Source: Bacillota bacterium
GTDB taxonomy: Bacteria; Bacillota; SHA-98; UBA4971
DNA length: 64,000 nucleotides
Direction of reading: 5' to 3'
Assembly (NCBI GenBank): GCA_012516125.1
Contig: JAAYXB010000014.1
Location: 86,056-150,055, forward strand
Each line of letters begins with the position of its first letter. The first letter of the stretch is position 1. The translations under genes and the position numbers were made by a program. This document shows, in pieces, positions 55,103 through 63,765 of the stretch. The notes below the pieces were generated by a model that made no database searches, had not been told where the DNA came from, and saw only the letters and a list, made by a program, of their open reading frames with translations.

Positions 55103-56239
55103 TCACAAGAACACGTCACCTTCCGCTACTATTCTCACCTCCCCTTCGAGACGAACCGCCGCCTCTCGGCCGAGTTCCCGTCCATCCCCAAAGTCGACGG
55201 TCGTGTACAGAGTGCCGCGAGGTTGCTTTGACGTGAAACGGACAGGACGCCCGCCCGCGATCGACTTCGCCAGCGCCACCGCAACAGCGCCTGAAGCGCA
55301 GCTTGACTCCCATACGGTGGTACCCGTCGCACTCACGTGCACGAGAGGCACCACATCCCCATGCCCATCGTCATGCCCATGCTCACGCCCGCGTTCACGC
55401 CCATGCCTGTGCCCATGGCAGAACATTACGCCAACGCACGGCTCCGCTTCGAGCCCGAGCGCGCTTCTCAGCCGGAAAAGCACATCCCCGGCAGGCGCGT
55501 ACTCATCCGCATCGACCACGATGTGGGTGATCCCGGGCAAGTGGACTACAGCCACCGTGCTTTGCCCATCGCAAGATGCGTCAGCCGTCGGAGTCCCTGT
55601 CCCTGCCCTCGCCCCCGCTGTTACCGCTGCCTCTTTGTTCGCCTCCGATTCTGCCGCCGCCTCTCCTCCTGCCGCTGCCGCTGCCCCTGCCCGTGCCCCT
55701 GACGCCATGCCCAGCCATGTGTGGGAAAGGCCCTCGGCGTTTGAACACGGCTCATAGATTATGCCATTCTCAAGTGCCTGCTCGCGCACCCTGTAAAAGA
55801 CTACGCGAAAGGGGCCGGGAAACGTGCACCCCGCCCAGCAAGGCATTGCGTCCTGGTCAAGCCGTGCCTTGAGTTCAATGGGAGCCCTGGCTCCCGAGAC
55901 GCGTATGAAACCGCGCGCGACATCGCCTTCCCAGCTCAACCCCGGGTGATGCTTGTACGCCAGGTACGCCCCGAGCGATCTCGCGGCGTTGCCGCAGAAT
56001 TCTCCCCCCATCATCCTTAGCGACGCTGCGATTTCAGGCCCAGGCCCGCCACGCGCCGGGCCGGCCCTGGGTGGTTCTCCCTCAGAGGAGAGACTGACGA
56101 AGCCTACCTGTTCGCCACCGAGGACCGACGGATCCATGAGCGCCAGCGCGATCCTCGCCTGCTCAGGCACTGGGACGGGATCTAGAACGAAGATCGTCGT
56201 ATTCCCTGTCGGGTTCATCTTGACGAATCGCAGTCTCAT
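55103..56239 (-). CDS. DapF-fold amino acid racemase, likely histidine racemase (CntK-like)
   Basis: 378 residues from the ATG at 56239, two bases after the hutH stop. Begins RLRFVKMNPTGNTTIFVLD, close to the CntK-type start, and has both active-site Cys regions of the DapF fold: MMGGEFCGNAARSLGAYL and VWESSCASGAVAVALAKS. Diaminopimelate epimerases read differently around the first Cys (CGNGIRC), so a racemase for another amino acid is more likely; fusion into a hutH operon points to histidine. Two insertions are unusual: an Ala/Gly/Glu-rich stretch (about 180-225) and a His-rich loop (CHGHRHGRERGREHGHDDGHGD, about 275-300) that might bind metal. Confidence 0.75.
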   Translation of the reverse strand: MRLRFVKMNPTGNTTIFVLDPVPVPEQARIALALMDPSVLGGEQVGFVSLSSEGEPPRAGPARGGPGPEIAASLRMMGGEFCGNAARSLGAYLAYKHHPGLSWEGDVARGFIRVSGARAPIELKARLDQDAMPCWAGCTFPGPFRVVFYRVREQALENGIIYEPCSNAEGLSHTWLGMASGARAGAAAAAGGEAAAESEANKEAAVTAGARAGTGTPTADASCDGQSTVAVVHLPGITHIVVDADEYAPAGDVLFRLRSALGLEAEPCVGVMFCHGHRHGRERGREHGHDDGHGDVVPLVHVSATGTTVWESSCASGAVAVALAKSIAGGRPVRFTSKQPRGTLYTTVDFGDGRELGREAAVRLEGEVRIVAEGDVFL

Positions 56240-56241
56240 GT

Positions 56242-57840
56242 CTACCCTTCCACCGTCGCGTCCTGGTTTTGCGTGAGATGGTTCCGCGTGGGTTGGTCTG
56301 GCGCGGGCGGGTCTTGCGCGGGCCACGGCGAGAAAGCCGCTACCACCTGTGCAATCTTTCCCTCCGCCACGAGCCGCGTGACAGCCTCGAGGTCCGGGTA
56401 GAGCCATCGATCCTCCTGAAGCGGCGGCACTACCTTGCGCACCGCGTCGTAGATCGCGCGCGTGGCGGGCGCCAGGTTCTCCGGGCCCCTGAAGTCCACA
56501 GCCTGGCACGCGCACATGAGCTCCACCGCCAGCACCCTGGCCACGTTGTCCACCACCTGCCGCGCCTTGCGCGCCGCGATGGTGCCCATGCTGACGTGAT
56601 CCTCCTGAGACGCCGATACGGGAATCGAGTCCACGCTGGCCGGCGACGAAAGCACCTTGTTCTCCGAAACGAGCGCGGCCGCCGTGTAGTGGGCTATCAT
56701 GAACCCGCTGTTCACACCACCATGGCGCGTCAGAAACGCCGGAAGCTCGGAGAGCATGGGGTTGAGAAGTCGCTCGATGCGCCGCTCTGATACGCTTCCG
56801 AGCTCAGACACAGCCATGCACAGAAAGTCCATGGCGAGCGCCACAGGCTGGCCGTGGAAATTGCCTCCCGAGATTACGCTGCCATCCTCGAACACAAGCG
56901 GGTTGTCACTTGCCGAGTTGATCTCTGTCTCCAGGACCCTTTTCACGTACCCAAGGGCATCCATCGTGGCGCCATGGATTTGCGGGATGCACCGGAGGGA
57001 GTAGGCATCCTGCACTCTCAGCTCACCTGGAGCGCTCACGAGTCTGCTGCCCTCCAGCAGCGCGCGAAGCGTGCGCGCGCAGGCCGCCTGACCCGGGTGA
57101 GGCCTCGCCTTGTCGTGCAACCTCTCATCGAATGCGGCGGATATTCCCCGGAGAGCCTCAATAGAAAGCGACGCAGCAGCATCGGCCGTTGCCGCCAGCG
57201 CTTCGGCGTCGTGAAGGGCGAGTGTGCCGATGGCCGTCATCGCCTGGGTGCCGTTAATGAGAGCCAGGCCTTCCTTGGGACGGAGAACCAGCGGCTCGAT
57301 GCCCGCCCGTCCGAGGGCCTCCTTCGCGGGCATCTCCACTCCGCCCATTCGGACGTTCCCCTCGCCGAGGAGGGCGAGGGACAGGTGGGCAAGGGGCGCA
57401 AGGTCGCCGGAGGCGCCAAGCGATCCCTTGTCGGGAACAAGCGGGCATATGTCTGCTTCAAGAAACTTTACCAGTGCCTCGATGACTTCGAAGCGGACCC
57501 CGGAAAGGCCCTTTGCGAGCGAGTTTGCGCGGAGAAGGAGCATTGCCCGCACAACCTCGTCAGGGAGCGGGCTTCCCGTGCCCACCGCATGGCTCAGGAT
57601 GAGGTTGCGCTGGAGCGACCCAAGTTCGTCAGGGGAAATCCTCACCCGGGCCAGGTGCCCGAAACCCGTGGTGATTCCGTAGACCACAGCGTTCCTGGCT
57701 GTGAGAGCCTCGACCGCCCTGCAGCTCCGCTCGACCCTTTCTCTCACGCCGGGCGCGATCCCGACGGCCTTTTTTCGTCGCGCCACGCTCGCCACATCAT
57801 CGCACGCGAGGGTCATTCCGTCGATGAGCACTGATGACAC
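56242..57840 (-). CDS. hutH: Histidine ammonia-lyase HutH
   Basis: 532 residues from the GTG at 57840 (GGGGAGG seven bases upstream). It deaminates L-histidine to urocanate. The MIO cofactor triad Ala143-Ser144-Gly145 is in KGSLGASGDLAPLAHLSL; Tyr54 is in VVYGITTGFG; further signatures are QDAYSLRCIPQIHGA, NSASDNPLVFEDGSVISGGNFHGQPVA and SIPVSASQEDHVSMG. A Pro/Asn/Gln-rich tail extends the C-terminus. No other hut genes are in the window. Confidence 0.95.
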   Translation of the reverse strand: MSSVLIDGMTLACDDVASVARRKKAVGIAPGVRERVERSCRAVEALTARNAVVYGITTGFGHLARVRISPDELGSLQRNLILSHAVGTGSPLPDEVVRAMLLLRANSLAKGLSGVRFEVIEALVKFLEADICPLVPDKGSLGASGDLAPLAHLSLALLGEGNVRMGGVEMPAKEALGRAGIEPLVLRPKEGLALINGTQAMTAIGTLALHDAEALAATADAAASLSIEALRGISAAFDERLHDKARPHPGQAACARTLRALLEGSRLVSAPGELRVQDAYSLRCIPQIHGATMDALGYVKRVLETEINSASDNPLVFEDGSVISGGNFHGQPVALAMDFLCMAVSELGSVSERRIERLLNPMLSELPAFLTRHGGVNSGFMIAHYTAAALVSENKVLSSPASVDSIPVSASQEDHVSMGTIAARKARQVVDNVARVLAVELMCACQAVDFRGPENLAPATRAIYDAVRKVVPPLQEDRWLYPDLEAVTRLVAEGKIAQVVAAFSPWPAQDPPAPDQPTRNHLTQNQDATVEG

Positions 57841-58180
57841 GCGATTTCCTCCCCTATTCACCATTGAGATCAACACGTAGCTTCAGCGGCCTGAACCCGT
57901 GATGTCAGTGATATGCGTGGAGTTGAAGCGGTCTTGCGAGCACGACGCTTGCATCGGATATAACAAGGCAATCATGCGCCGAGAGTACGACTGCGAGTTT
58001 TCAAGGATTAGTTCGCCGGGACAACGCCTATTCCTCCCGCAGGCGAGGCAGCAGACGAAAGCCATCGTCGGCGCCGTGTCCTCGCCCCCCAGGTTCGCAG
58101 GTGGAACACCTCATTCGGTGATCCTCGACCGGCGGGAGGAAAGCCGGTTGCCCCTGCCCGGCAACTCTGATAAGATCGAG
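57841..58180. other. Divergent intergenic region hutH / DUF1232 gene
   Basis: About 340 bp. Open frames reach into it from the right but do not look like protein. Promoters for both flanking genes are expected here but none is clear. Confidence 0.35.
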
Positions 58181-58618
58181 ATGGTCGAAAGGGGTGTGCC
58201 ATACTTGAGGTGCCCGAGATGCCAGGAAGAAGTCGCGTTCGCACGCGTATGTCCCTACTGTGGGCAGCAGATGCCGTCCCCACCTCCAGGTAACCGGCCA
58301 CAAGAAGAGAGGTCAACCCATCAGGAAGAACCCCGGGGGCGTTTCAGGGGAGTCATCGATGACCCTTCCAGAATACGAGGCTCCTCGCCTGCGGAACGTA
58401 TCCCTATATGGTTCCTCCTGCCCAGATATCTCCTGGATAGGTCGGTGCCTCTCACGCGCAAGCTCCTCCTGCTGCTGGGTGTGCTGTACATCGTCGTCCC
58501 ATTCGACATCACGCCCGACTTCATCCCGCTGCTGGGTTGGCTCGACGACATCGGTGTCGGCGCGTTTCTGTGGTACTACTTGAAGAGCGAACTCATGAGC
58601 TACCGACAGCGTCTGTGA
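58181..58618 (+). CDS. Zinc-ribbon plus DUF1232 (YkvA-like) membrane protein
   Basis: 145 residues from the ATG at 58181; the open frame extends to 57899 without support. An N-terminal double CxxC ribbon (CPRCQEEVAFARVCPYCG), a Pro/Arg/Glu-rich linker, and a C-terminal DUF1232 domain with the signature LGVLYIVVPFDITPDFIPLLGWLDDIGVGAFLWYYLKSEL. Function of DUF1232 is unknown. No close functional link with neighbours. Confidence 0.8.
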   Translation: MVERGVPYLRCPRCQEEVAFARVCPYCGQQMPSPPPGNRPQEERSTHQEEPRGRFRGVIDDPSRIRGSSPAERIPIWFLLPRYLLDRSVPLTRKLLLLLGVLYIVVPFDITPDFIPLLGWLDDIGVGAFLWYYLKSELMSYRQRL

Positions 58619-58678
58619 ACCCGGCGCGGGCCAGCGCTATCATTAGAAGGCGGTGCGCATCTTCGCGCGAGACACCCT

Positions 58679-58866
58679 GTGGTCGGAACCCGTCCCTTTT
58701 CGGTAACTGCTGGGTTACCGGTGTTACACTCGGGGACGGCGCCCCAAGCGGGGCACGCCTCACAAGATCCGGCCCGTCGTGCAAGCGGCCGGATTTTGAT
58801 ACCCCTCGCGCAAGCACCGCCAGCCCCTCCCAAAAGTGGGGAGCATTCCTGCACCCTCACTTAGCG
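58679..58866 (-). repeat. Intercistronic structured element, copy 6 (long form)
   Basis: About 188 bp on the - strand starting CGCTAAGTGAGGGTGCAG at 58866 and containing CAAAATCCGGCC, GGGCCGGATCTTG and CCCCGCTTGGGGCGCC. The inner stem has mismatches (GGATCTTG) and the right terminal repeat is lost. Unlike the other copies it stands immediately before the start codon of a gene on the opposite strand. Confidence 0.82.
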
Positions 58867-59907
58867 ATGCGCGCGCACTTTCGTCAGCCTGTTCAGCAAA
58901 TCGGAGTTCCCAGGCTGATTATCGCGGCATTTCTTGTGGCGCTCTTCGTTGTCGCCTACGTCACGAAGATGTCGGTTTCGCAGCTTGTCAGCGACTCTCT
59001 CATCAGGGTGGGGATGAACGGCGTCCTCGTGCTCGCGATGGTCCCGACGATAAGCTGTGGCGTAGGGCTGAACTTCGGACTGCCGCTCGGCATCATCTGC
59101 GGCCTGGTAGGGTCCCTCATCAGCATGGAGATGAACCTCCGCGGGTTCGCGGGGTTCTTCGCGGCCATAGGGTGCGCTGTGCCGCTCGCCGTACTCGTCG
59201 GCTATGCGTATGCAAGGCTCCTCGAGAGCGTCAGGGGACAGGAGATGATGGTCGGGACATACGCAGGGTTCTCAGTGGTGGCCCTGATGTGCATCTTTTG
59301 GCTCATGGCCCCGTTCAAGAACCCCGCGCTCATCTGGGCCATCGGCGGGAAGGGCCTGAGATACACCCTCACCCTGAGCAACCACTTCGGGAAAGTCCTC
59401 AACAACTTCCTCGTGTTTCGGGTGTTCGGCGTGAGCATTTCAGGGGGGCTGCTTGGGTTCTTCCTCCTGCTGTGCCTTCTTGTACACCTGTTCTTCCGGA
59501 CGAAGCTCGGCATCGCCATGCTGGCCGCGGGCACGAACCCGCTCTTCGCCCGGTCTGCAGGGATAGACGTGCGGCGCATGAAGGCGGCCGGAGTTACGAT
59601 TTCCACGGTGCTTGGAGCCATCGGGATCATCGTGTATGCCCAGAGCTACGGATTTCTCCAGCTTTACCTGGCACCGCTCATGATGGCGTTTCCGGCGGTC
59701 GCCTCCATCCTCATCGGCGGCGCGAGGCTACAAAGGGCGACCATCTCCAACGTGATCGTAGGCACGGTCCTGTTCCAGACCCTCCTGACGATCGCGCTTC
59801 CGGTCACAAGCAGGGTCATTCAGGGCGATATCTCTGAGGTCGCACGTCTCATCATCTCGAATGGCATGATCCTATACGCTCTCACGCGGGCGACGGGAGG
59901 TAAGTAA
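58867..59907 (+). CDS. ABC transporter permease (RbsC/LivH-type, BPD_transp_2)
   Basis: 346 residues from the ATG at 58867, directly next to repeat copy 6 and without a visible Shine-Dalgarno site; the frame continues left through the repeat. Eight to ten membrane helices. Motifs VGMNGVLVLAMVPTISCGVGLNFGLPLGIICGLVGSLISME and LFFRTKLGIAMLAAGTNPLFARSAGIDVRRMKAAGVTISTVLGAIGII are typical of sugar/nucleoside BMP-type importers. The ATPase and binding protein that usually precede such permeases are absent. Confidence 0.85.
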   Translation: MRAHFRQPVQQIGVPRLIIAAFLVALFVVAYVTKMSVSQLVSDSLIRVGMNGVLVLAMVPTISCGVGLNFGLPLGIICGLVGSLISMEMNLRGFAGFFAAIGCAVPLAVLVGYAYARLLESVRGQEMMVGTYAGFSVVALMCIFWLMAPFKNPALIWAIGGKGLRYTLTLSNHFGKVLNNFLVFRVFGVSISGGLLGFFLLLCLLVHLFFRTKLGIAMLAAGTNPLFARSAGIDVRRMKAAGVTISTVLGAIGIIVYAQSYGFLQLYLAPLMMAFPAVASILIGGARLQRATISNVIVGTVLFQTLLTIALPVTSRVIQGDISEVARLIISNGMILYALTRATGGK

Positions 59908-59911
59908 GAAC

Positions 59912-61039
59912 ATGGCCGAGGTTTCGCGGGCAAGAAGAACAGTTGCAGCGGGTCGTAGCGTCTTTCCCGGCGTCCGGCGCCAGCTTGCGGCGAACAGCGT
60001 GCCTGTGCTGTTCCTTGCCCTCTCGCTAACGATGGTGGTCATCGCCGGGCTCGACGTGACGTTTCTCTTGAACGAGGTAGTCACGCGGCTTGCGCGCAAC
60101 TCCCTCCTGGTGCTCTCGCTCCTCATCCCCGTGACCGCCGGGATGGGACTCAACTTCGGCATCGTCATCGGGGCCATGGCTGGCCAGGCTGCGATAATCA
60201 CGGTGACTTACTGGGGCGTGCCAGGCATCGGCGGCTTCCTGCTCGCCTGCCTCCTCTCGACCCCCCTCGCTATCCTCGCCGGATGGTTCGCGGGGCACGT
60301 CCTGAACATGGCGAAGGGACGCGAGATGATCACCAGCATGATACTGGGCTTCTTCGCCAACGGCATCTATCAGCTGGTATTCCTGTTCCTGGTCGGGTCC
60401 CTCATACCCATCAAGAGCCCCTCGCTTCTCCTGCCCTCGGGAGTGGGCCTGCGCAACACGGTGGATCTCATCGCCACGGCCCAGTCTCTCGACATGATCG
60501 TGTGGCCATTCGTGGGCGGGGTGCGGATACCCGTGGCCACCCTGGCGGTGGGAGCGCTAACGTGCCTGGCAATCACCTTCATCCTCAAGACCAAGCTGGG
60601 ACAGGACATGCGGGCCGTAGGTCAAGACATGCATATCGCGGAGATAATGGGGATCAAGGTGAACCGGACGAGGATCATCGCCATGATCCTTTCCACGGTT
60701 ATCGCTGCCTGGGGACAGCTCGTGTTCCTCCAGAACATCGGCACGCTGAACACCTACAACAGCCACGAGCAGGTGGGCATGTTCTCCATCGCTGCGCTTC
60801 TCGTGGGAGGCGCCACGACGCAGCGCGCCACAATCTGGCACGCGATCGTGGGTATAATCCTCTTTCACACGCTGTTCGTAGTGTCGCCGCTCGCAGGACA
60901 GAAGCTGCTCGGCGTGCCGCAGGTGGGCGAGTACTTCAGGGTGTTCGTGGCATATGGGATCATCGGCGTGGCGCTGGCGCTGCACGCGTGGCGCGGGCGT
61001 GCCGCACAGCGGGCGGCCCAGGCTGCACTCGCGGATTGA
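59912..61039 (+). CDS. ABC transporter permease (RbsC/LivH-type), second subunit
   Basis: 375 residues, four bases after the first permease. About nine helices; motifs VTRLARNSLLVLSLLIPVTAGMGLNFGIVIGAMAGQAAII and FILKTKLGQDMRAVGQDMHIAEIMGIKVNRTRIIAMILSTVIAAWGQLV. It is homologous to its neighbour and should form a heterodimeric channel. Followed by the palindrome array after about 150 bp. Confidence 0.88.
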   Translation: MAEVSRARRTVAAGRSVFPGVRRQLAANSVPVLFLALSLTMVVIAGLDVTFLLNEVVTRLARNSLLVLSLLIPVTAGMGLNFGIVIGAMAGQAAIITVTYWGVPGIGGFLLACLLSTPLAILAGWFAGHVLNMAKGREMITSMILGFFANGIYQLVFLFLVGSLIPIKSPSLLLPSGVGLRNTVDLIATAQSLDMIVWPFVGGVRIPVATLAVGALTCLAITFILKTKLGQDMRAVGQDMHIAEIMGIKVNRTRIIAMILSTVIAAWGQLVFLQNIGTLNTYNSHEQVGMFSIAALLVGGATTQRATIWHAIVGIILFHTLFVVSPLAGQKLLGVPQVGEYFRVFVAYGIIGVALALHAWRGRAAQRAAQAALAD

Positions 61040-61190
61040 GTAGTTCTCCATGGGACTGGTGGATTTCCCCAGTAGCTGCCAGTTTGGCCAGCCAAAGCGA
61101 CGGTTTTGCGCCACTCGACCGCGCCGCGCCGCCATAATGTGGGAGGAACCAACAGTCTCATGGCGCCATGCTTAGGTTGAGGGCACGATT

Positions 61191-61681
61191 TGGTCCTTCG
61201 GGGACCAGCCCGGCTCGAAACATGGTCCTCTGGTAACCATCCCTCCCGCGCTCATCCGCCGAAATTGGACAACGTGGATCCGTAGGGACCAGATCGCGCG
61301 CGAAGATGGTCCTTTGGGGACCAGCTTGGCGCGCGTGCTGGTCCTCTCGTGACCAGGACGCCTCGGCCGCCGCCAGGGGTGGTGCACCAGGGACCAGGTT
61401 ACGCGCGAGGCTGATCCCCTGGGGACCATCTGCACGCAAATCCTGGTCCCCTGGGGACCAGGGGTTTTTGAACATCTCGCAAGGTGGTTACGTAGGGACC
61501 AGGTGACGGGCGAAGATGGTCCCCAGGGGACCATCTTCGCGCGTAGCCTGGTCACCAGAGGACCAGATCCGGCATCCTCGTCGCCCGAGCGCCAGAGGGG
61601 TGGGTCTTTGGTGACCAGGTTTCGCTCGAGGTTGGTCCCCCAGGGACCAGTCGCTCTCAAATCCTGATCCCCTGAGCACCA
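61191..61681. repeat. Array of 14 phased 17-bp palindromes
   Basis: Fourteen copies of an imperfect palindrome, consensus TGGTCCCCNGGGGACCA, start at 61191, 61223, 61275, 61307, 61339, 61380, 61412, 61444, 61485, 61517, 61549, 61601, 61633 and 61665. Within groups of three the period is exactly 32 bp (17-bp unit plus 15-bp spacer); groups are separated by 41 or 52 bp. Corresponding spacers resemble each other between groups (e.g. GGTTACGCGCGAGGC and GATCGCGCGCGAAGA first; TCTGCACGCAAATCC and TCTTCGCGCGTAGCC second), so the array grew by duplication of triplets of about 105-116 bp. It is non-coding: 32 is not a multiple of three. The palindromes have almost no loop, which favours binding sites for a dimeric protein over RNA hairpins. 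Confidence 0.92.
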
Positions 61682-61705
61682 CCCAGGGGCCGGCACAGCA
61701 GAGGG

Positions 61706-61730
61706 GTCCCAAGGGAGCATACAAGATAGC
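61706..61730 (+). pseudogene. Remnant of a second DUF234-type ATPase gene
   Basis: AAGGGAGCATACAAGATAGCAG here matches AAGGGAGTATACAAGATAGCAG inside the intact ATPase gene at about 63022 with one difference, in the same orientation. It would encode KGAYKIAG against KGVYKIAD. The rest of this copy is gone. Confidence 0.55.
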
Positions 61731-61747
61731 AGGCCGCGCCACCTCTA

Positions 61748-61780
61748 ACGGGCTTACTGACGCTGTGGGCCGCCGGCCTA
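61748..61780 (+). repeat. Direct repeat flanking the ATPase gene, left copy
   Basis: GGGCTTACTGACGCTGTGGG followed by CCGCCGGCCTAAG closely matches GCGCTTACTGACGCGGCGGG then CCGCCGACTCAG at 63766-63798. The two copies bracket the ATPase gene at about 2 kb spacing. Confidence 0.6.
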
Positions 61781-62030
61781 AGTGTGGCGCCACAAGTTCG
61801 CGACGCTTTTCCTGGCGGTATCAGGGTTGCAGATGTCTGCACGACGGGACGTCGAGAGTTTGGCTAGCCCCGCACGCCAAATTCGAACGAGGCGCGCCGC
61901 AAGCGCGCCGTCCCCGGAGTGCAACGCCGCGAGCCCCTGGAACAGTAGCGGTGATCAGTGCGCTCGCGCTCAGGACCGAGAGCAGAGGCTGCACGCAAAC
62001 TCACACGCACGGGCGGTCCTGGCCCGACGC

Positions 62031-62101
62031 TTGACAGCGAAAGCGTAATTGGTTATTGTATGCTTAGTCTAATCGTAGTTAGACTAATCGCGAGTAGACT
62101 G
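62031..62101 (+). promoter_or_regulatory. Promoter and operator-like repeats of the ATPase gene
   Basis: TTGACA at 62031-62036 and TATTGT at 62055-62060 (18-nt spacer) form a housekeeping promoter. Just downstream, TTAGTCTAA (62065-62073) and TTAGACTAA (62080-62088) form a perfect inverted pair. TAATCG-N4-TAGACT also occurs twice with a 15-bp period (62071 and 62086). These look like sites for a repressor. Confidence 0.65.
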
Positions 62102-62115
62102 CTCTGAGGTGTAGA

Positions 62116-63567
62116 TTGGTGTTCTACGATCGAACGAGAGAACTCGAGACTCTTGAGCAGCTGTATCGTTCCGACAAAGCTGAGTTCCTTGTGCTGTATG
62201 GACGGCGCCGAGTGGGTAAAACCGCTCTTATCAGGGAGTTCATCCGCGGGAAAAGGCATGTTTACTTCATGGCCGACCTCAGCACGGAACGCGACCTACT
62301 GCGCTCTTTCTCCGAGCAAGTCGTCATCTCGGTCGGACCTACCAGGCTGATGGGAACGACCTTCACTAGCTGGGACTCAGCCCTCGGGTTCCTGGGGCAG
62401 ATTGCAGGGAGCGAGAGGCTCATCGTTGTCTTTGACGAGTTCCAATACCTTGTACAGGCAAATCCGGCCTTCCCGACTGTACTGCAGCGCTTGTGGGATG
62501 AAAACCTGCAGTTCACCAAGATTTATCTGGTGCTTTGCGGTTCGTACGTTAGCTTCATGGAAGAACGCGTCCTTGGCAGCAGAAGCCCGCTGTACGGTCG
62601 GCGCACCGCGCAGTTGCAGCTCCAACCGATGAGTCTGCCAGACCTGGTGGAGTTCTTTCCCACGTACACTTTGGAGATGCTGGTGGAAACGTACGCCGTG
62701 CTCGGAGGCATGCCTGGGTACTTGCGGCAGTTTAGCCCGTCGGAGGATCTTTACAAGAATATCCTGCAGAACGTTCTGAGGAAGGAGGCGTTCCTCTACG
62801 ACGAAGTCCGCTTCCTGTTAATGCAGGAACTGCGCGATGTCAGGGTCTACTTCTCGATTCTGAAGGCTATAGCTCATGGGAAGACCAAACTCAACGACAT
62901 TTACCTGGATTCCGGTCTGGCTGACAGAAACGTCGCAAGTCGCTACGTTTCCACATTGCTCGATCTTGGCGTAGTCAAGAGGGAGCTTCCCGTTACCGAA
63001 TTGCATCCGGAGAGGAGTCGCAAGGGAGTATACAAGATAGCAGACCACTTTGTCCGGTTCTGGTTCAGGTTCGTTCTGCCAAACCGTAGCCTCCTGGAGG
63101 AAGACTGCCCCGAACTCGTGCTGGAACGCAAGATCATCCCCTACTTCGCTACCTTCGCCGGCCCGGTTTTTGAGGACGCCTGCACAGAGATCTTGAGAAG
63201 GGCAAATGCCCTGGGACGACTGCCAGCGATGTTTGATCGCATCGGGAGGTGGTGGGACGCCGGAGAGGAGGTCGACGTCGTAGCCGTGGGGCCTGACGCA
63301 TTGGCTCTCGGAGAATGCAAATGGAAGCGAAACGAAAAGACGACTGCGGCCGACCTTGCAGACCTCAAGAGGAAGGCGGCACTCGTCCGGCGGTCCGCTC
63401 AGGGGAACTGGACGACTGAATACTATTTCCTCTTTTCACGGGCCGGATTCAGCAGGGAGCTTGTGAACCAGGCGAAAAGTGACAGAACCCTCATGCTTTT
63501 TTCCCTCCCGGACTTGATGAGACTCGTGCAGGACGGTGCGTCGGTTTCAGGAAGGCGAGTGCACTAG
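62116..63567 (+). CDS. AAA ATPase with DUF234 nuclease-like C-terminus
   Basis: 483 residues; GTG start with GAGGTG upstream. Walker A GRRRVGKTALIREF, Walker B LIVVFDEFQYLV, sensor region YLVLCGSYVSFMEE, then a winged-helix-like part (KTKLNDIYLDSGLADRNVASRYVSTLLDLGVVKRE) and a C-terminal DUF234 domain with a PD-(D/E)xK-like core (EEVDVVAVGPDALALGECKWKR). Such ATPases are scattered among bacteria and archaea, move by horizontal transfer, and have no settled function. GC content and codon use are lower than in neighbours, and the gene is flanked by a remnant and direct repeats. Confidence 0.88.
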   Translation: MVFYDRTRELETLEQLYRSDKAEFLVLYGRRRVGKTALIREFIRGKRHVYFMADLSTERDLLRSFSEQVVISVGPTRLMGTTFTSWDSALGFLGQIAGSERLIVVFDEFQYLVQANPAFPTVLQRLWDENLQFTKIYLVLCGSYVSFMEERVLGSRSPLYGRRTAQLQLQPMSLPDLVEFFPTYTLEMLVETYAVLGGMPGYLRQFSPSEDLYKNILQNVLRKEAFLYDEVRFLLMQELRDVRVYFSILKAIAHGKTKLNDIYLDSGLADRNVASRYVSTLLDLGVVKRELPVTELHPERSRKGVYKIADHFVRFWFRFVLPNRSLLEEDCPELVLERKIIPYFATFAGPVFEDACTEILRRANALGRLPAMFDRIGRWWDAGEEVDVVAVGPDALALGECKWKRNEKTTAADLADLKRKAALVRRSAQGNWTTEYYFLFSRAGFSRELVNQAKSDRTLMLFSLPDLMRLVQDGASVSGRRVH

Positions 63568-63660
63568 AGGGACCACAACAGTTACCTCAAGTTACCTGCT
63601 CCCCCTTCTCCACCAGTCCTTTAGCGGCCCGGGACTAATGCTACCTTGAAAATAGCGGTT

Positions 63661-63721
63661 GGTTGCTGTTTTTATCCTCTCGATGGCGGCGGCAGATGGC
63701 CGCCATGGACGACTACTCTGG
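63661..63721. repeat. Hairpin repeat, copy B
   Basis: Contains ATGGCGGC and GCCGCCAT as an inverted pair and matches copy A at 15515-15580 over about 60 bp. It lies 94 bp after the ATPase stop. Confidence 0.6.
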
Positions 63722-63765
63722 CATATAGACGGCCACACGCCATTTCCCACCGCGAAACGGCTGAC

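Noticed and set aside
61191..61681. CRISPR array
   Set aside because: Units are 17-bp palindromes with 15-bp spacers that are themselves similar between groups, and no cas genes are present.
61158..61720. Open reading frames on the - strand over the palindrome array
   Set aside because: The 32-bp period shifts frame at each unit, the proteins are low-complexity Pro/Trp/Gly/Arg strings, and no ribosome-binding site precedes them. They are by-products of the repeat.
61870..61945. Seventh copy of the intercistronic element (GCGCGCCGTCCCC, GGAGTGCAAC)
   Set aside because: Only two short blocks match; too eroded to call with confidence.
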